From NCBI GenBank assembly GCA_002367285.1, contig DFBF01000071.1, positions 1-13,721 of the forward strand: 13,721 bases of DNA, read 5' to 3'. The first letter of the stretch is position 1. Every line of letters begins with the position of its first letter. The stretch is from Rhodobacteraceae bacterium UBA3087. GTDB taxonomy: Bacteria > Pseudomonadota > Alphaproteobacteria > Rhodobacterales > Rhodobacteraceae. The translations under genes and the position numbers were made by a program. This document shows positions 6,757-13,721 of this stretch, one piece after another. A model generated the notes under the pieces. It saw only the letters and a program-made list of their open reading frames with translations, searched no databases and had not been told where the DNA came from.

Positions 6757-7725
6757 ATGGTCATTTCAGCAGAACCCATCATCTATGGCCTGATCTTCAT
6801 CGCCGTCCTGGTGTTGGTCGAAGGCATCTATCTGACTGTCTTTGGCAAGTCGATCAGCCTGAACAACCGGGTCAATCGCCGTCTGGACATGATGGAAAAG
6901 GGCGCGGCCCGGGAAGAAGTGCTGGAACAGCTTCGCAAGGAGATGCACCAGCACCTGAATTCCAAGGGCATCCCGCTGTATTCCATCCTGGCCCTGAAGG
7001 CACAAAAGGCCAATATCGCCTTTTCGCCCAGCCAGCTGATCATGATCATGGTCGCGCTGATGGGGGTTGCCTATGTCGGCCTGACTGTCGGGACCGAGGC
7101 GGGATTGGCCGTGCGCATCCCCGTGTCGATCGCCATGGGCATCGGCGCCGTCTATGTCTGGATCAACAACAAGGCCAAGAAACGCTTGTCGATGATCGAA
7201 GAACAGCTGCCGGACGCAGTTGAGCTGATGGTGCGGTCCTTGCGCGTTGGCCACCCGTTCAATTCCGCGATCCAGATCGTGTCCAGAGAAGTCCCTGATC
7301 CCCTTGGGTCGGAAATGGGCGTGATTTCGGATGAAAGCGCCTATGGCCGCGACATCGGCGAGGCGCTGAAGGCCCTGGCCGAACGCATGGACATGCAGGA
7401 TTTGCGCTTTCTTGCCGTGGCGGTGACGATCCAGCAGACCTCGGGTGGGAACTTGGCCGAGATCCTGGACGGTCTGGCCAAGGTGATCCGCGCCCGCTTC
7501 AAGCTGTTTCGCCGCGTCAAAGCCATCACCGCCGAGGCCAAGTGGTCCGGCACCTTCCTGTCGGGTTTCCCGCTGTTGGCCCTGGTGATGATCAACGTGA
7601 TCCAACCGAATTATTATGACGACGTGAAGGAAACCGCAGTCTTCATCCCCGCCTGCCTTGTCGTGGCCGGGTTCCTGATTGCGAATGTTTTCGTCATGCG
7701 CGCCCTTGTGAACATCAAGGTCTGA
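6757..7725 (+). CDS. tadB: Tad inner-membrane platform protein TadB
   Basis: Inner-membrane platform protein (type II secretion F family) that, with TadC, passes CpaF motion to the growing pilus. The 322-residue product has an N-terminal membrane segment (about 7-29), a cytoplasmic linker, two more segments (about 92-111 and 119-137), the T2SSF domain at about 145-280, and two C-terminal segments (about 265-284 and 295-316). The run EEQLPDAVELMVRSLRVGH at 148-166 opens the F domain, and QQTSGGNLAEILDGL at 226-240 is a typical conserved stretch. The ATG follows GGAG at 6745-6748, which overlaps the end of cpaF. tadC lies 11 bases on. Length and order match the family. Confidence 0.95.
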   Translation: MVISAEPIIYGLIFIAVLVLVEGIYLTVFGKSISLNNRVNRRLDMMEKGAAREEVLEQLRKEMHQHLNSKGIPLYSILALKAQKANIAFSPSQLIMIMVALMGVAYVGLTVGTEAGLAVRIPVSIAMGIGAVYVWINNKAKKRLSMIEEQLPDAVELMVRSLRVGHPFNSAIQIVSREVPDPLGSEMGVISDESAYGRDIGEALKALAERMDMQDLRFLAVAVTIQQTSGGNLAEILDGLAKVIRARFKLFRRVKAITAEAKWSGTFLSGFPLLALVMINVIQPNYYDDVKETAVFIPACLVVAGFLIANVFVMRALVNIKV

Positions 7726-7736
7726 GAGGAAAAGCC

Positions 7737-8711
7737 ATGCTTGACCAGATCAACACCATGCTGACCGACACCATGGGGCCATTGGGCCCGATGCTGGCGC
7801 TGGGAATTGTCGGCCTGTTCCTTGTGCTGGGCACCCTGCCCGTGCTCATGAAAAAGAACGTCGACCCGCTTGATAAGCTGAAACGCGACAACATGCGGCC
7901 CGCAGTCGACCCGAAACAGGCGCTGCGCACGGCGCAAGGTAATGACAAGCTCGAAAAATTCTCGGCGTTCCTTGAGCCGCAGGACGAGGAAGAATATTCG
8001 GCCATGCGCCTGAAACTGCTTCAGGCGGGTTATCCCGGCAAGGACGCGGTGCGCACTTTCCACTTTGCCCAGATGGCATTGGGCATTTTGTTCCTGATCC
8101 TGGGCCTGGGCTATGTGTTCATGCAAAAGAACACGGGCGCCGATGTCAGCACACAAAAGCTGATCCTGTCGATCCTGGTTCCCGGTGGTGCGGGCTATTA
8201 CCTGCCCAAATACTGGGTGACGCGCCGGGTCGAGGCCCGCAAGGAAGAGATCACCAACGGCTTCCCCGATGCGCTGGACATGATGCTGGTCTGCGTCGAA
8301 GCGGGTCAATCGCTGGATCAATCGATCATCCGTGTTGCCACGGAAATCCGCGCCGGCTTCCCGGCTCTGGCAGATGAATTCCAGATCGTGGCGCATGAAA
8401 TGAAGGCTGGTAAAGACCGCATCCAGGTCCTGCGTGACATGTCCGAACGCGCCGGTGTGCCCGATGTGGCCAGTTTCGTGACCGTGCTGATCCAGTCGAC
8501 CAGCTTTGGTACGTCTATCGCCGAGGCACTGCGGGTCTATGCCGGAGAGATGCGTGATAAACGCGTCATGCGGGCGGAAGAAAAGGCAAACACCTTGCCC
8601 ACCAAGATGACTCTTGCCACTATGATGCTGACCGTGCCGCCGCTGTTGATCATTCTGATCGGCCCGTCGGTCTACGAAATCTATGTAACGCTGCAAAACG
8701 CCAACTTCTAA
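7737..8711 (+). CDS. tadC: Tad inner-membrane platform protein TadC
   Basis: Second platform protein of the T2SSF family, partner of TadB. The 324-residue product has membrane segments at about 17-38, 108-128, 141-158 and 292-314. The F domain spans about 177-308, starting GFPDALDMMLVCVEAGQSLD and holding the typical QSTSFGTSIAEALRVYA stretch at 253-269. AGAGGA at 7725-7730, starting in the tadB stop, precedes the ATG. The 40-base gap to the next gene is the widest within this unit and holds a small hairpin. It differs from TadB in sequence but shares the fold, which supports a heteromeric platform. Confidence 0.95.
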   Translation: MLDQINTMLTDTMGPLGPMLALGIVGLFLVLGTLPVLMKKNVDPLDKLKRDNMRPAVDPKQALRTAQGNDKLEKFSAFLEPQDEEEYSAMRLKLLQAGYPGKDAVRTFHFAQMALGILFLILGLGYVFMQKNTGADVSTQKLILSILVPGGAGYYLPKYWVTRRVEARKEEITNGFPDALDMMLVCVEAGQSLDQSIIRVATEIRAGFPALADEFQIVAHEMKAGKDRIQVLRDMSERAGVPDVASFVTVLIQSTSFGTSIAEALRVYAGEMRDKRVMRAEEKANTLPTKMTLATMMLTVPPLLIILIGPSVYEIYVTLQNANF

Positions 8712-8718
8712 GGGGCGG

Positions 8719-8736
8719 CTGCGTTCCACGACGCAG
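8719..8736 (+). repeat. Small intercistronic stem-loop between tadC and tadD
   Basis: CTGCGT at 8719-8724 pairs perfectly with ACGCAG at 8731-8736 around a TCCACG loop. No T-run follows, so it is not a normal terminator. It lies 7 bases after the tadC stop and just before the tadD ribosome binding site, where it could mark an mRNA processing or stability boundary. Confidence 0.4.
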
Positions 8737-8751
8737 GACAAGGCGGACCAG

Positions 8752-9324
8752 GTGACCATTGCACGCATTACTCGGCTGGGACTGGCCTTTGGCCTGACCG
8801 CCCTCACAGCCTGCACGACAACGGGGTTGTCCTCTCAGGGGGACAGCCCTTACGCGCCGACTGGGGTCAAACGTGGCGCCGACAGCGTTGACGGGTTGAT
8901 CGTCGGCCACCGGTTGATGGCCGCGGGCGAATATGAACTGGCGTTGAAATCCTATCTGCGTTCGGCAGCCGAACATGGCACCACGGTCGACGTGCTGTCG
9001 GCGATCGGGTCGGCCAACCTGATGCTGGGCCGACTGGGCCAGGCCGAAAAGATCCTGCGCCGCGCGGTTGAAAAGGATGGCACCTTTCCCCCTGCCTGGA
9101 ACAACCTTGGCGTCGTGCTGATGGAAACCGGCCAGACCGGCGAAGCGGCCCGCGTTTTCCGTGTCGCTTTCGGGCTGGATAGTGGCCAATCTGCCGAAAT
9201 TCGCGAGAATTTGCGCCTGGCGCTCGCCAAATTGGAAAATCCGGGCTATGTTCCAGAGCAGAATGATAATTTCGCACTGGTGCGCCGGGGGGCCGGAGAC
9301 TACCGCCTTCTGCCGACGCCATAA
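8752..9324 (+). CDS. tadD: TPR lipoprotein, TadD-like
   Basis: Probable outer-membrane lipoprotein of the TadD type, thought to assist assembly of the Tad complex. The 190-residue product has a lipoprotein signal with lipobox LTAC (Cys21). Tetratricopeptide helices span about 47-146, with the clearest unit at 113-146 (PAWNNLGVVLMETGQTGEAARVF). The last 40 residues are not TPR-like. Translation starts at GTG 8752, preceded by AAGGCGGA at 8740-8747; no ATG fits the signal peptide. It sits between tadC and a second TPR lipoprotein, both in the same unit. Which of the two matches classical TadD is not certain; this one has the better order position. Confidence 0.85.
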   Translation: MTIARITRLGLAFGLTALTACTTTGLSSQGDSPYAPTGVKRGADSVDGLIVGHRLMAAGEYELALKSYLRSAAEHGTTVDVLSAIGSANLMLGRLGQAEKILRRAVEKDGTFPPAWNNLGVVLMETGQTGEAARVFRVAFGLDSGQSAEIRENLRLALAKLENPGYVPEQNDNFALVRRGAGDYRLLPTP

Positions 9325-9352
9325 GCGGGTTCGAGCAGTAAGAGGACGCAAA

Positions 9353-10216
9353 ATGCGCCAATCCATTCTTGTAACGCTCTGCCTTGGCGGAGCGGTGGCC
9401 CTGTCGGGCTGTGAAAAACCGTCGGGCGCAGCCGAGGTCAATCGTGCCATGGCTGATGTGAACGTGATCGACGAAAGCAACCTCAACGACATCATGCTGA
9501 CAGTGGGGGACCCGGACGAGGCGGTCGCCTATTTCCAGCGGTCGGTTCAGGCGAACCCCGATCGCATGGACTTGAAACGCGGCCTGGCCAAATCGCTTGT
9601 GCGCGCTGGCAAACCCAGCGAAGCAGCGCGGATCTTTGCCAAAGTCATTGCCTCGGATGAGGTGGTTGACGACGACCGGGTCGATCTGGCCGACGCCCTG
9701 ATCCGCGCCGGGGACTGGGCCAAGGCCGAAACCGTGCTGGACACAATCCCGCCGACATTCGAAACCTATAAGCGTTATCGCCTGGAGGCCATGGTCGCCG
9801 ACAGCAACCAGGAATGGGACAAGGCCGACAGTTTTTACGAGGTCGCCGTTGGGCTGACCACGAAACCGTCCGGGGTCTTGAACAACTGGGGTTATTCCAA
9901 GCTGACGCGCGGTGATTTCGCTGGCGCCGAGCGGCTGTTTTCCGAGGCGCTTACTTATGACAGCGGTCTGTTCACCGCCAAGAACAACCTGATCCTGGCC
10001 CGTGGTGCACAGAAGAAATACGACATGCCCATCATCCCGATGAACCAGGTTGAGCGGGCACAATTGTTGCACACGCTGGCCCTGTCGGCGATCAAACAGG
10101 GCGATGTCGTGACCGGCAAAGCATTGCTGAAAGAGGCCATCGACACGCACCCCCAGCACTTTGAGGCCGCCGTGCGCGCCCTTCGCGCGCTGGAAGACAA
10201 CATTCAGGCAGGCTGA
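9353..10216 (+). CDS. Second TPR lipoprotein of the Tad operon
   Basis: Tetratricopeptide lipoprotein, probably a second TadD-type assembly factor. The 287-residue product has a signal ending LSGC (Cys20). TPR-like helices run from about residue 52 to 280, including DEAVAYFQRSVQANPD, SEAARIFAKVIA, NNWGYSKLTRGDFAGAERLFSEAL and a final unit at about 236-270. The frame is open back to 9161, but AGAGGA at 9341-9346 and the signal peptide fix ATG at 9353 as the start. It is 28 bases from the preceding TPR gene and 3 bases from the prepilin peptidase gene. The two TPR proteins differ in length and repeat number, so this is not a recent duplicate. The exact job is inferred from position. Confidence 0.85.
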   Translation: MRQSILVTLCLGGAVALSGCEKPSGAAEVNRAMADVNVIDESNLNDIMLTVGDPDEAVAYFQRSVQANPDRMDLKRGLAKSLVRAGKPSEAARIFAKVIASDEVVDDDRVDLADALIRAGDWAKAETVLDTIPPTFETYKRYRLEAMVADSNQEWDKADSFYEVAVGLTTKPSGVLNNWGYSKLTRGDFAGAERLFSEALTYDSGLFTAKNNLILARGAQKKYDMPIIPMNQVERAQLLHTLALSAIKQGDVVTGKALLKEAIDTHPQHFEAAVRALRALEDNIQAG

Positions 10217-10219
10217 CCC

Positions 10220-10720
10220 ATGTTGACTGCACAAACGGCCACATCTGCCCTGTGGTTCCTGCCCTTTGCGACCCCCATTGCGATCTGGGCCGCCTGGAGC
10301 GACATGGCAACCATGAAGATCCCCAACAAGGCCGTGCTGGCCCTGTTGGTAGCGTTCGCAATCATCGGCCTGATTGCGCTGCCCCTGCCCGAATATGCCT
10401 GGCGCTGGAGCCATTTCGCCATCATCCTGGCGGTCGGGTTCGTCATGAATATGGGCGGATTGTTGGGCGCGGGGGACGCGAAGTTCGCCGCAGCCATGGC
10501 GCCCTTTGTGCTGCGTCAGGACGCGATCCTGTTCGTCTATCTGTTCGCCGCCGTGTTGCTGGCGGGCTTTGTCACCCACCGCATCGCCAAGCGCACGCCG
10601 GCCATTCGCGCGCGCACCGAAGGCTGGGAAAGCTGGCAGCGCAAGGATTTCCCCATGGGCCTGTGCCTGGGCGCGGCTTTGGTATTCTATCTGCTGATTG
10701 GCGTGATCTACGGCCGCTAA
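10220..10720 (+). CDS. cpaA: Prepilin peptidase CpaA/TadV (A24 family)
   Basis: Inner-membrane aspartic protease that cuts the Flp leader after Gly. The 166-residue product is of the short A24 form lacking the N-methyltransferase domain, as usual for Tad systems. The first catalytic Asp is Asp28 in WSDMATMKIPN; the second is Asp86 in the GxGD motif GAGDAKF at 83-89. About four to five membrane segments are visible, and the conserved FPMG is at 144-147 near the end. The gene starts 3 bases after the previous stop, with GGCAGG at 10208-10213 as a modest ribosome binding site, suggesting translational coupling. It ends the plus-strand unit, followed by a strong hairpin. Its substrate is presumably the pilin at 57-257. 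Confidence 0.93.
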   Translation: MLTAQTATSALWFLPFATPIAIWAAWSDMATMKIPNKAVLALLVAFAIIGLIALPLPEYAWRWSHFAIILAVGFVMNMGGLLGAGDAKFAAAMAPFVLRQDAILFVYLFAAVLLAGFVTHRIAKRTPAIRARTEGWESWQRKDFPMGLCLGAALVFYLLIGVIYGR

Positions 10721-10730
10721 GGCGTTTCGA

Positions 10731-10782
10731 ATGGCTTCGCCATCCGACCGGGGGCGCCGCGCAAAAGCGCGGCGCCCCCGGT
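10731..10782. terminator. Tandem hairpins between convergent genes, likely bidirectional terminator
   Basis: A small hairpin (ATGGC 10731-10735, GCCAT 10739-10743) is followed by a perfect 16-bp stem. Its arm ACCGGGGGCGCCGCGC at 10747-10762 pairs with 10767-10782 around an AAAA loop. It lies between the cpaA stop (10720) and the stop of the opposing gene (10800). No U-run follows in either direction, so classic intrinsic termination is not assured, but position and stability suggest it blocks read-through or protects 3' ends on both strands. Confidence 0.65.
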
Positions 10783-10799
10783 CTCATTCAACAAAGTCC

Positions 10800-12413
10800 T
10801 TATTTGCGGTACAAAATATACAGCTCCGTGCGTCGAACCTCGGCCAACAAGGTGTCTGTGGCCGCAATATCGGCCAACATCACCTTGCGCAGCTTGGCAG
10901 AAATCGGACACAGCGGCACCAGAACCAAGTCGGCATTTTCGAACCCGCTGAGCCCGCCGTAATACCACGGCGCCCCACCTGGCAACGGATCTGACGCCCC
11001 AAACAGCCAGAAACTGGACAGAACATCCGTCGTAAACATGCTTTGACCATCCACCAATCCGCTGGATTTCAGATCGGCGGCGATGGTGGCAAACCAGTGA
11101 GCCATGCCCAAACCCAGGGTGCAATTTGCCAGTTCTTCGCCCATGAAGGTCGTGGCCTCGACCCGCGCGGGAACGTCATCGCGTGCCAGCATTGAACCTG
11201 CCCCATCCAGAGGGATTTTCGCATCCGCCCTGTGGTTTCGAAGAGTTGCCACGCGCAGATCCGCATGGCGGGGCTGATCAGGCAACACAGCCGCATACCC
11301 CGCCGGGTTTACGTTCAAATGGCGAAACGGGCTCCAGGCCATATTGATGAAACTGGGCGCGGCCAGGACCAGCGCGGCCAGGGCCGCCATGCCAACACCT
11401 TTCTGCATATCCCAGCCAATGGCATTGTGGATTTCACGCGTCGGGCGCAGCATCCACAACAGCATGCCCAACAGGGCCAACCACTGAGGATCATTGCCGG
11501 AATTCTGCCAGGTCACATACAGAAACCCGGGCACCAACAGCAATAAGACCAGCCCCTCGAGGCCCCGTTCAGCCTGACGCAACAAAACGACCGACAGGAT
11601 CAAAACCGCCGTGCCCACCAGATGCGACGGCGCGCTGATCACATCCTTCAAGGACATGCCTGGCTGCGGGCGCACGATGCTGCCCGACACGACCAGAAGG
11701 TCGCTCAGATAGCCCGTCCAATAGGCTGGGCCCATCATCAGCGTCACCCCGGCGATCACCACCAAACCCGTCAAAACGGCCCAGACCCCCGTGCGCAAGG
11801 TCCCCCGCCCCACAAGCGCAACCAGGATCGGCACCGCGAAGGCGGCAAAGAAAGTCACCTTGGTCAGCGCCATGACAGACAGGGCCAGGCCGATCACGAT
11901 CCCGTCCGCCAGAGCGTGCGCGCGCCCCTGCCCCGGCAGGATCGCCGCCGCCAGGGCCAGGAAGGCCGCGGCCCAGGCCCAACGGTTGTAATGCATTGAT
12001 GGCGAAATGCTGGGCTCAACCGTGCCATGCACCAACGCCAGCAGCAAAACCATCACGCCCGCACCGAACAAACAGGCCCATCCGCCGCGAAACCGGCTGG
12101 CCGAGACCCACCAGACGGCGGGGAAAAACGCCACAGCCACAAGGGCTTGGCCCAACAGAAACGCTTTGCCGACACCAAACCCCGCCTTGAGGAAGACAAC
12201 GATGGGCGCAAAGGCCAGCACCCCGATGGGCGTGACGAAATCCTCATGCGGCAACTGTCCGTGCTCCATGCGGAACAGCACTTGCAACAGGTGGAACATA
12301 TCGCCTTCGTGCTTGCCGACAAAGAAGGCACCGGGCGCCAGACTGGCCCCGACCAAAACGATCATCAGACTGATCAAGACCCCTGCCAGGATCACCGCAT
12401 TCTGCCGCTGCAT
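10800..12413 (-). CDS. Polytopic membrane protein, unknown function (GT-C-like)
   Basis: I do not recognise a named family. The 537-residue product has about ten hydrophobic segments from residue 7 to about 355, then a mostly soluble region (about 362-537) ending in RTELYILYRK. An acidic motif HEGDMFHLL at 35-43, just after the first membrane segment, and HYNRWAW at 141-147 recall GT-C glycosyltransferases, whose catalytic Asp/Glu sits in the first extracytoplasmic loop. This is a resemblance by layout, not a proven match. The start ATG at 12413 is read from AAGAGGG (12421-12427 on the plus strand); a GTG one codon upstream (12414-12416) is possible. It converges on cpaA and diverges from the AAA+ ATPase gene, with 139 bases between them. 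It may be unrelated to the pilus, or may modify envelope or pilus components. Confidence 0.8.
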   Translation of the reverse strand: MQRQNAVILAGVLISLMIVLVGASLAPGAFFVGKHEGDMFHLLQVLFRMEHGQLPHEDFVTPIGVLAFAPIVVFLKAGFGVGKAFLLGQALVAVAFFPAVWWVSASRFRGGWACLFGAGVMVLLLALVHGTVEPSISPSMHYNRWAWAAAFLALAAAILPGQGRAHALADGIVIGLALSVMALTKVTFFAAFAVPILVALVGRGTLRTGVWAVLTGLVVIAGVTLMMGPAYWTGYLSDLLVVSGSIVRPQPGMSLKDVISAPSHLVGTAVLILSVVLLRQAERGLEGLVLLLLVPGFLYVTWQNSGNDPQWLALLGMLLWMLRPTREIHNAIGWDMQKGVGMAALAALVLAAPSFINMAWSPFRHLNVNPAGYAAVLPDQPRHADLRVATLRNHRADAKIPLDGAGSMLARDDVPARVEATTFMGEELANCTLGLGMAHWFATIAADLKSSGLVDGQSMFTTDVLSSFWLFGASDPLPGGAPWYYGGLSGFENADLVLVPLCPISAKLRKVMLADIAATDTLLAEVRRTELYILYRK

Positions 12414-12431
12414 CACTCATCCCTCTTAACC

Positions 12432-12466
12432 GCATCGCAACACTAGCGTTGCACAATTGCCGATGC
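12432..12466. repeat. Nested inverted repeats in the divergent intergenic region
   Basis: GCAAC at 12437-12441 and GTTGC at 12448-12452 flank a CTAG centre, giving a 16-base near-palindrome with one mismatched pair. Outside it, GCATCG at 12432-12437 pairs with CGATGC at 12461-12466. The site lies between the two divergent starts, next to the minus-strand gene start and upstream of the predicted plus-strand promoter, a position suited to an operator. No regulator can be named. Confidence 0.45.
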
Positions 12467-12488
12467 AAAACCTTGTCAGCAGTTTTTG

Positions 12489-12517
12489 TTGTCGAAATGG
12501 CCCCTGACGGGTAGAAT
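12489..12517 (+). promoter_or_regulatory. Candidate sigma-70 type promoter of the AAA+ ATPase gene
   Basis: TTGTCG at 12489-12494 (-35 like, four of six) and TAGAAT at 12512-12517 (-10 like, five of six) are separated by exactly 17 bases. Transcription would start near 12524, about 29 bases before the ATG at 12553. The match is fair but not proof. Confidence 0.45.
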
Positions 12518-12552
12518 CACGGAAAAAATCAGGCACAAAAAAGAGCAGTGAT

Positions 12553-13721
12553 ATGAATATGCAGACGGCACAAGTCATGGCGCCGCCACCAGCGCGCAAC
12601 CTGTCCGACACCGGGCTGAGTGTCGTGATGATGCGCGACATCCTTCTGAAAACCATGTTCCGCATGAACCTGGACCTGATCACAGACTTGGAACGCACCC
12701 TGTGTCTGCCTGCCCGCGTGGTGCAGGAATTGATCGACATGGGCCGCGATCAGGGCTTGATCGAAGCGATGGGCACGCTGCACGCGGGCGCTGCGTCCAA
12801 CGAAATGGGTTATCAGTTGACGGATGGCGGCAAGGCACGCGCGTTGGATGCGCTGTCACAATCCGAATACTATGGCGCAATGCCGATCCCGATGGATGAC
12901 TATGCCGAACAGGTAAAACGCCAGTCGATCCGAAACATCACCATGACGCGCGGCCAGTTGACCGGTGCCATGGGCCACCTGATCCTGCCCGATGACCTGC
13001 TGGACCACCTTGGCCCTGCGGTGGGCTCGGGCCGTTCGATCCTGATGTACGGGCCGCCGGGCAACGGAAAATCTTCGATCTCAAACGGGATCCGTGACGC
13101 GTTGGGCGACAAAATCTATGTGCCGCGCGCAATCGAATACTCGGGCCAGGTGATCACGGTCTATGATCCGATCGTGCATTCCTCGGCCGAAGAACACGCG
13201 GAAGACCCCAATTCATTGCGCCGCCGCTCAAACACCTATGACCGGCGCTATGTGCTGTGCGAACGCCCGACAGTGATCACCGGGGGGGAATTGTCCCTGG
13301 ACATGCTAGATCTAGTTTATAACGCCACTTCAAGAACTTACCAGGCCCCCTTGCAGTTGAAATCAACTGGAGGCGTGTTCATTGTCGACGACCTTGGTCG
13401 CCAGGCAGAACCGCCTCAGGCGTTGATCAACCGTTGGATTGTGCCGTTGGAGGAAGCCAAGGACATCCTGGCGCTGCAATCGGGCGAAAAATTCGAGGTG
13501 CCGTTCGACACGCTGGTCATCTTCTCAACCAACTTCCACCCGAACGAGATTTTCGACAAAGCGGCCCTGCGCCGGATTTTCTTCAAGATCAAGATCGACG
13601 GGCCTGTTCAAGAGGATTTCCTGAAGATCTTCGCGATGGTCGCGCGCAAAAAGAAAATGCCATTGGATGAGGCGTCGTTGGTCCATTTGTTGAAGAAGAA
13701 ATATCCGACCATCGACAATGT
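12553..13721 (+). CDS. AAA+ ATPase with winged-helix-like N-terminus (partial)
   Basis: The frame is open from ATG 12553 to the window edge: 389 codons are visible and the C-terminus is missing. Residues about 20-100 look like a winged-helix fold (helices around MMRDILLKTMFRMNL and LPARVVQELIDMGRDQGLI, then a GYQLTDGGKARA turn). The AAA+ module follows from about 155: Walker A GPPGNGKSS at 167-175, Walker B-like VFIVDDLGR at 275-283, sensor 1 VIFSTN at 322-327, and an arginine-finger candidate in ALRRIFF (Arg340/341). Walker B ends Asp-Asp, not the usual Asp-Glu. AAGAG at 12540-12544 is a weak ribosome binding site. It lies beside the Tad genes but in its own unit, so a role in pilus regulation or remodelling is only suggested by position. 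A stretch of uncommon codons (CTA, TCA, AGA) lies at 13306-13338. Confidence 0.85.
   Translation, partial: MNMQTAQVMAPPPARNLSDTGLSVVMMRDILLKTMFRMNLDLITDLERTLCLPARVVQELIDMGRDQGLIEAMGTLHAGAASNEMGYQLTDGGKARALDALSQSEYYGAMPIPMDDYAEQVKRQSIRNITMTRGQLTGAMGHLILPDDLLDHLGPAVGSGRSILMYGPPGNGKSSISNGIRDALGDKIYVPRAIEYSGQVITVYDPIVHSSAEEHAEDPNSLRRRSNTYDRRYVLCERPTVITGGELSLDMLDLVYNATSRTYQAPLQLKSTGGVFIVDDLGRQAEPPQALINRWIVPLEEAKDILALQSGEKFEVPFDTLVIFSTNFHPNEIFDKAALRRIFFKIKIDGPVQEDFLKIFAMVARKKKMPLDEASLVHLLKKKYPTIDN
13306..13315. repeat. 10-bp palindrome in a rare-codon patch of the ATPase gene
   Basis: CTAGATCTAG is a perfect palindrome inside the coding frame, encoding Leu-Asp-Leu and part of Val. It lies in a short A/T-rich stretch whose codons (CTA twice, TCA, AGA) are unlike the GC-rich usage around it. 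Confidence 0.4.

Noticed and set aside
9161..9352. N-terminal extension of the second TPR lipoprotein
   Set aside because: It overlaps the end of the tadD-like gene and would bury the lipoprotein signal peptide inside the protein.
10252..10962. 236-codon open frame over cpaA and beyond
   Set aside because: It is an out-of-frame shadow of cpaA that runs through the intergenic hairpin.
1..13721. CRISPR array, tRNA or rRNA genes, insertion sequences, phage attachment sites
   Set aside because: No spaced direct repeats, cloverleaf-like segments, transposase frames or terminal repeats were seen on either strand.

Overview
The window is a tad/flp (type IVb, tight adherence) pilus locus from a GC-rich Gram-negative bacterium, most likely an alphaproteobacterium of the Rhodobacterales/Roseobacter type. 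The evidence is the gene order flp - cpaB - cpaC - OmpA-like lipoprotein - cpaE - cpaF - tadB - tadC - two TPR lipoproteins - cpaA, the Flp pilin with a G|AVTVDW processing site, and outer-membrane parts (secretin, OmpA-like lipoprotein). Taxonomy is inferred from this pattern only; no rRNA or tRNA is present.

Layout. (1) 57-310: the small Flp pilin gene with its own strong intrinsic terminator. (2) 523-1433: cpaB, also closed by a perfect-stem terminator. (3) 1585-3725: secretin cpaC and an OmpA-like peptidoglycan-binding lipoprotein, then a terminator. (4) 4033-10720: seven tightly spaced plus-strand genes (cpaE, cpaF, tadB, tadC, tadD-like, second TPR lipoprotein, cpaA). (5) 10800-12413, minus strand: a polytopic membrane protein of unknown function, convergent with cpaA and separated from it by a perfect 16-bp GC-rich hairpin. 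(6) 12553 to the window end: a divergent AAA+ ATPase with a DNA-binding-like N-terminus, cut by the window edge.

How the genes work together. CpaA removes the leader from Flp prepilin. CpaF is the cytoplasmic motor ATPase acting on the inner-membrane platform TadB/TadC. CpaE/TadZ is a polar localisation factor with a MinD-like fold. CpaC forms the outer-membrane pore, with CpaB as the periplasmic/outer-membrane partner. The OmpA-like lipoprotein could tie the pore to peptidoglycan, and the TPR lipoproteins are probable assembly or pilotin factors. The pseudopilin genes tadE/tadF/tadG are not in the window. Three terminators split the plus-strand genes into at least four transcription units, so pilin, CpaB, secretin and motor can be set at different levels.

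The least explained parts are the divergent wHTH-like/AAA+ ATPase, the minus-strand membrane protein beside the prepilin peptidase, and several inverted repeats in the intergenic regions.
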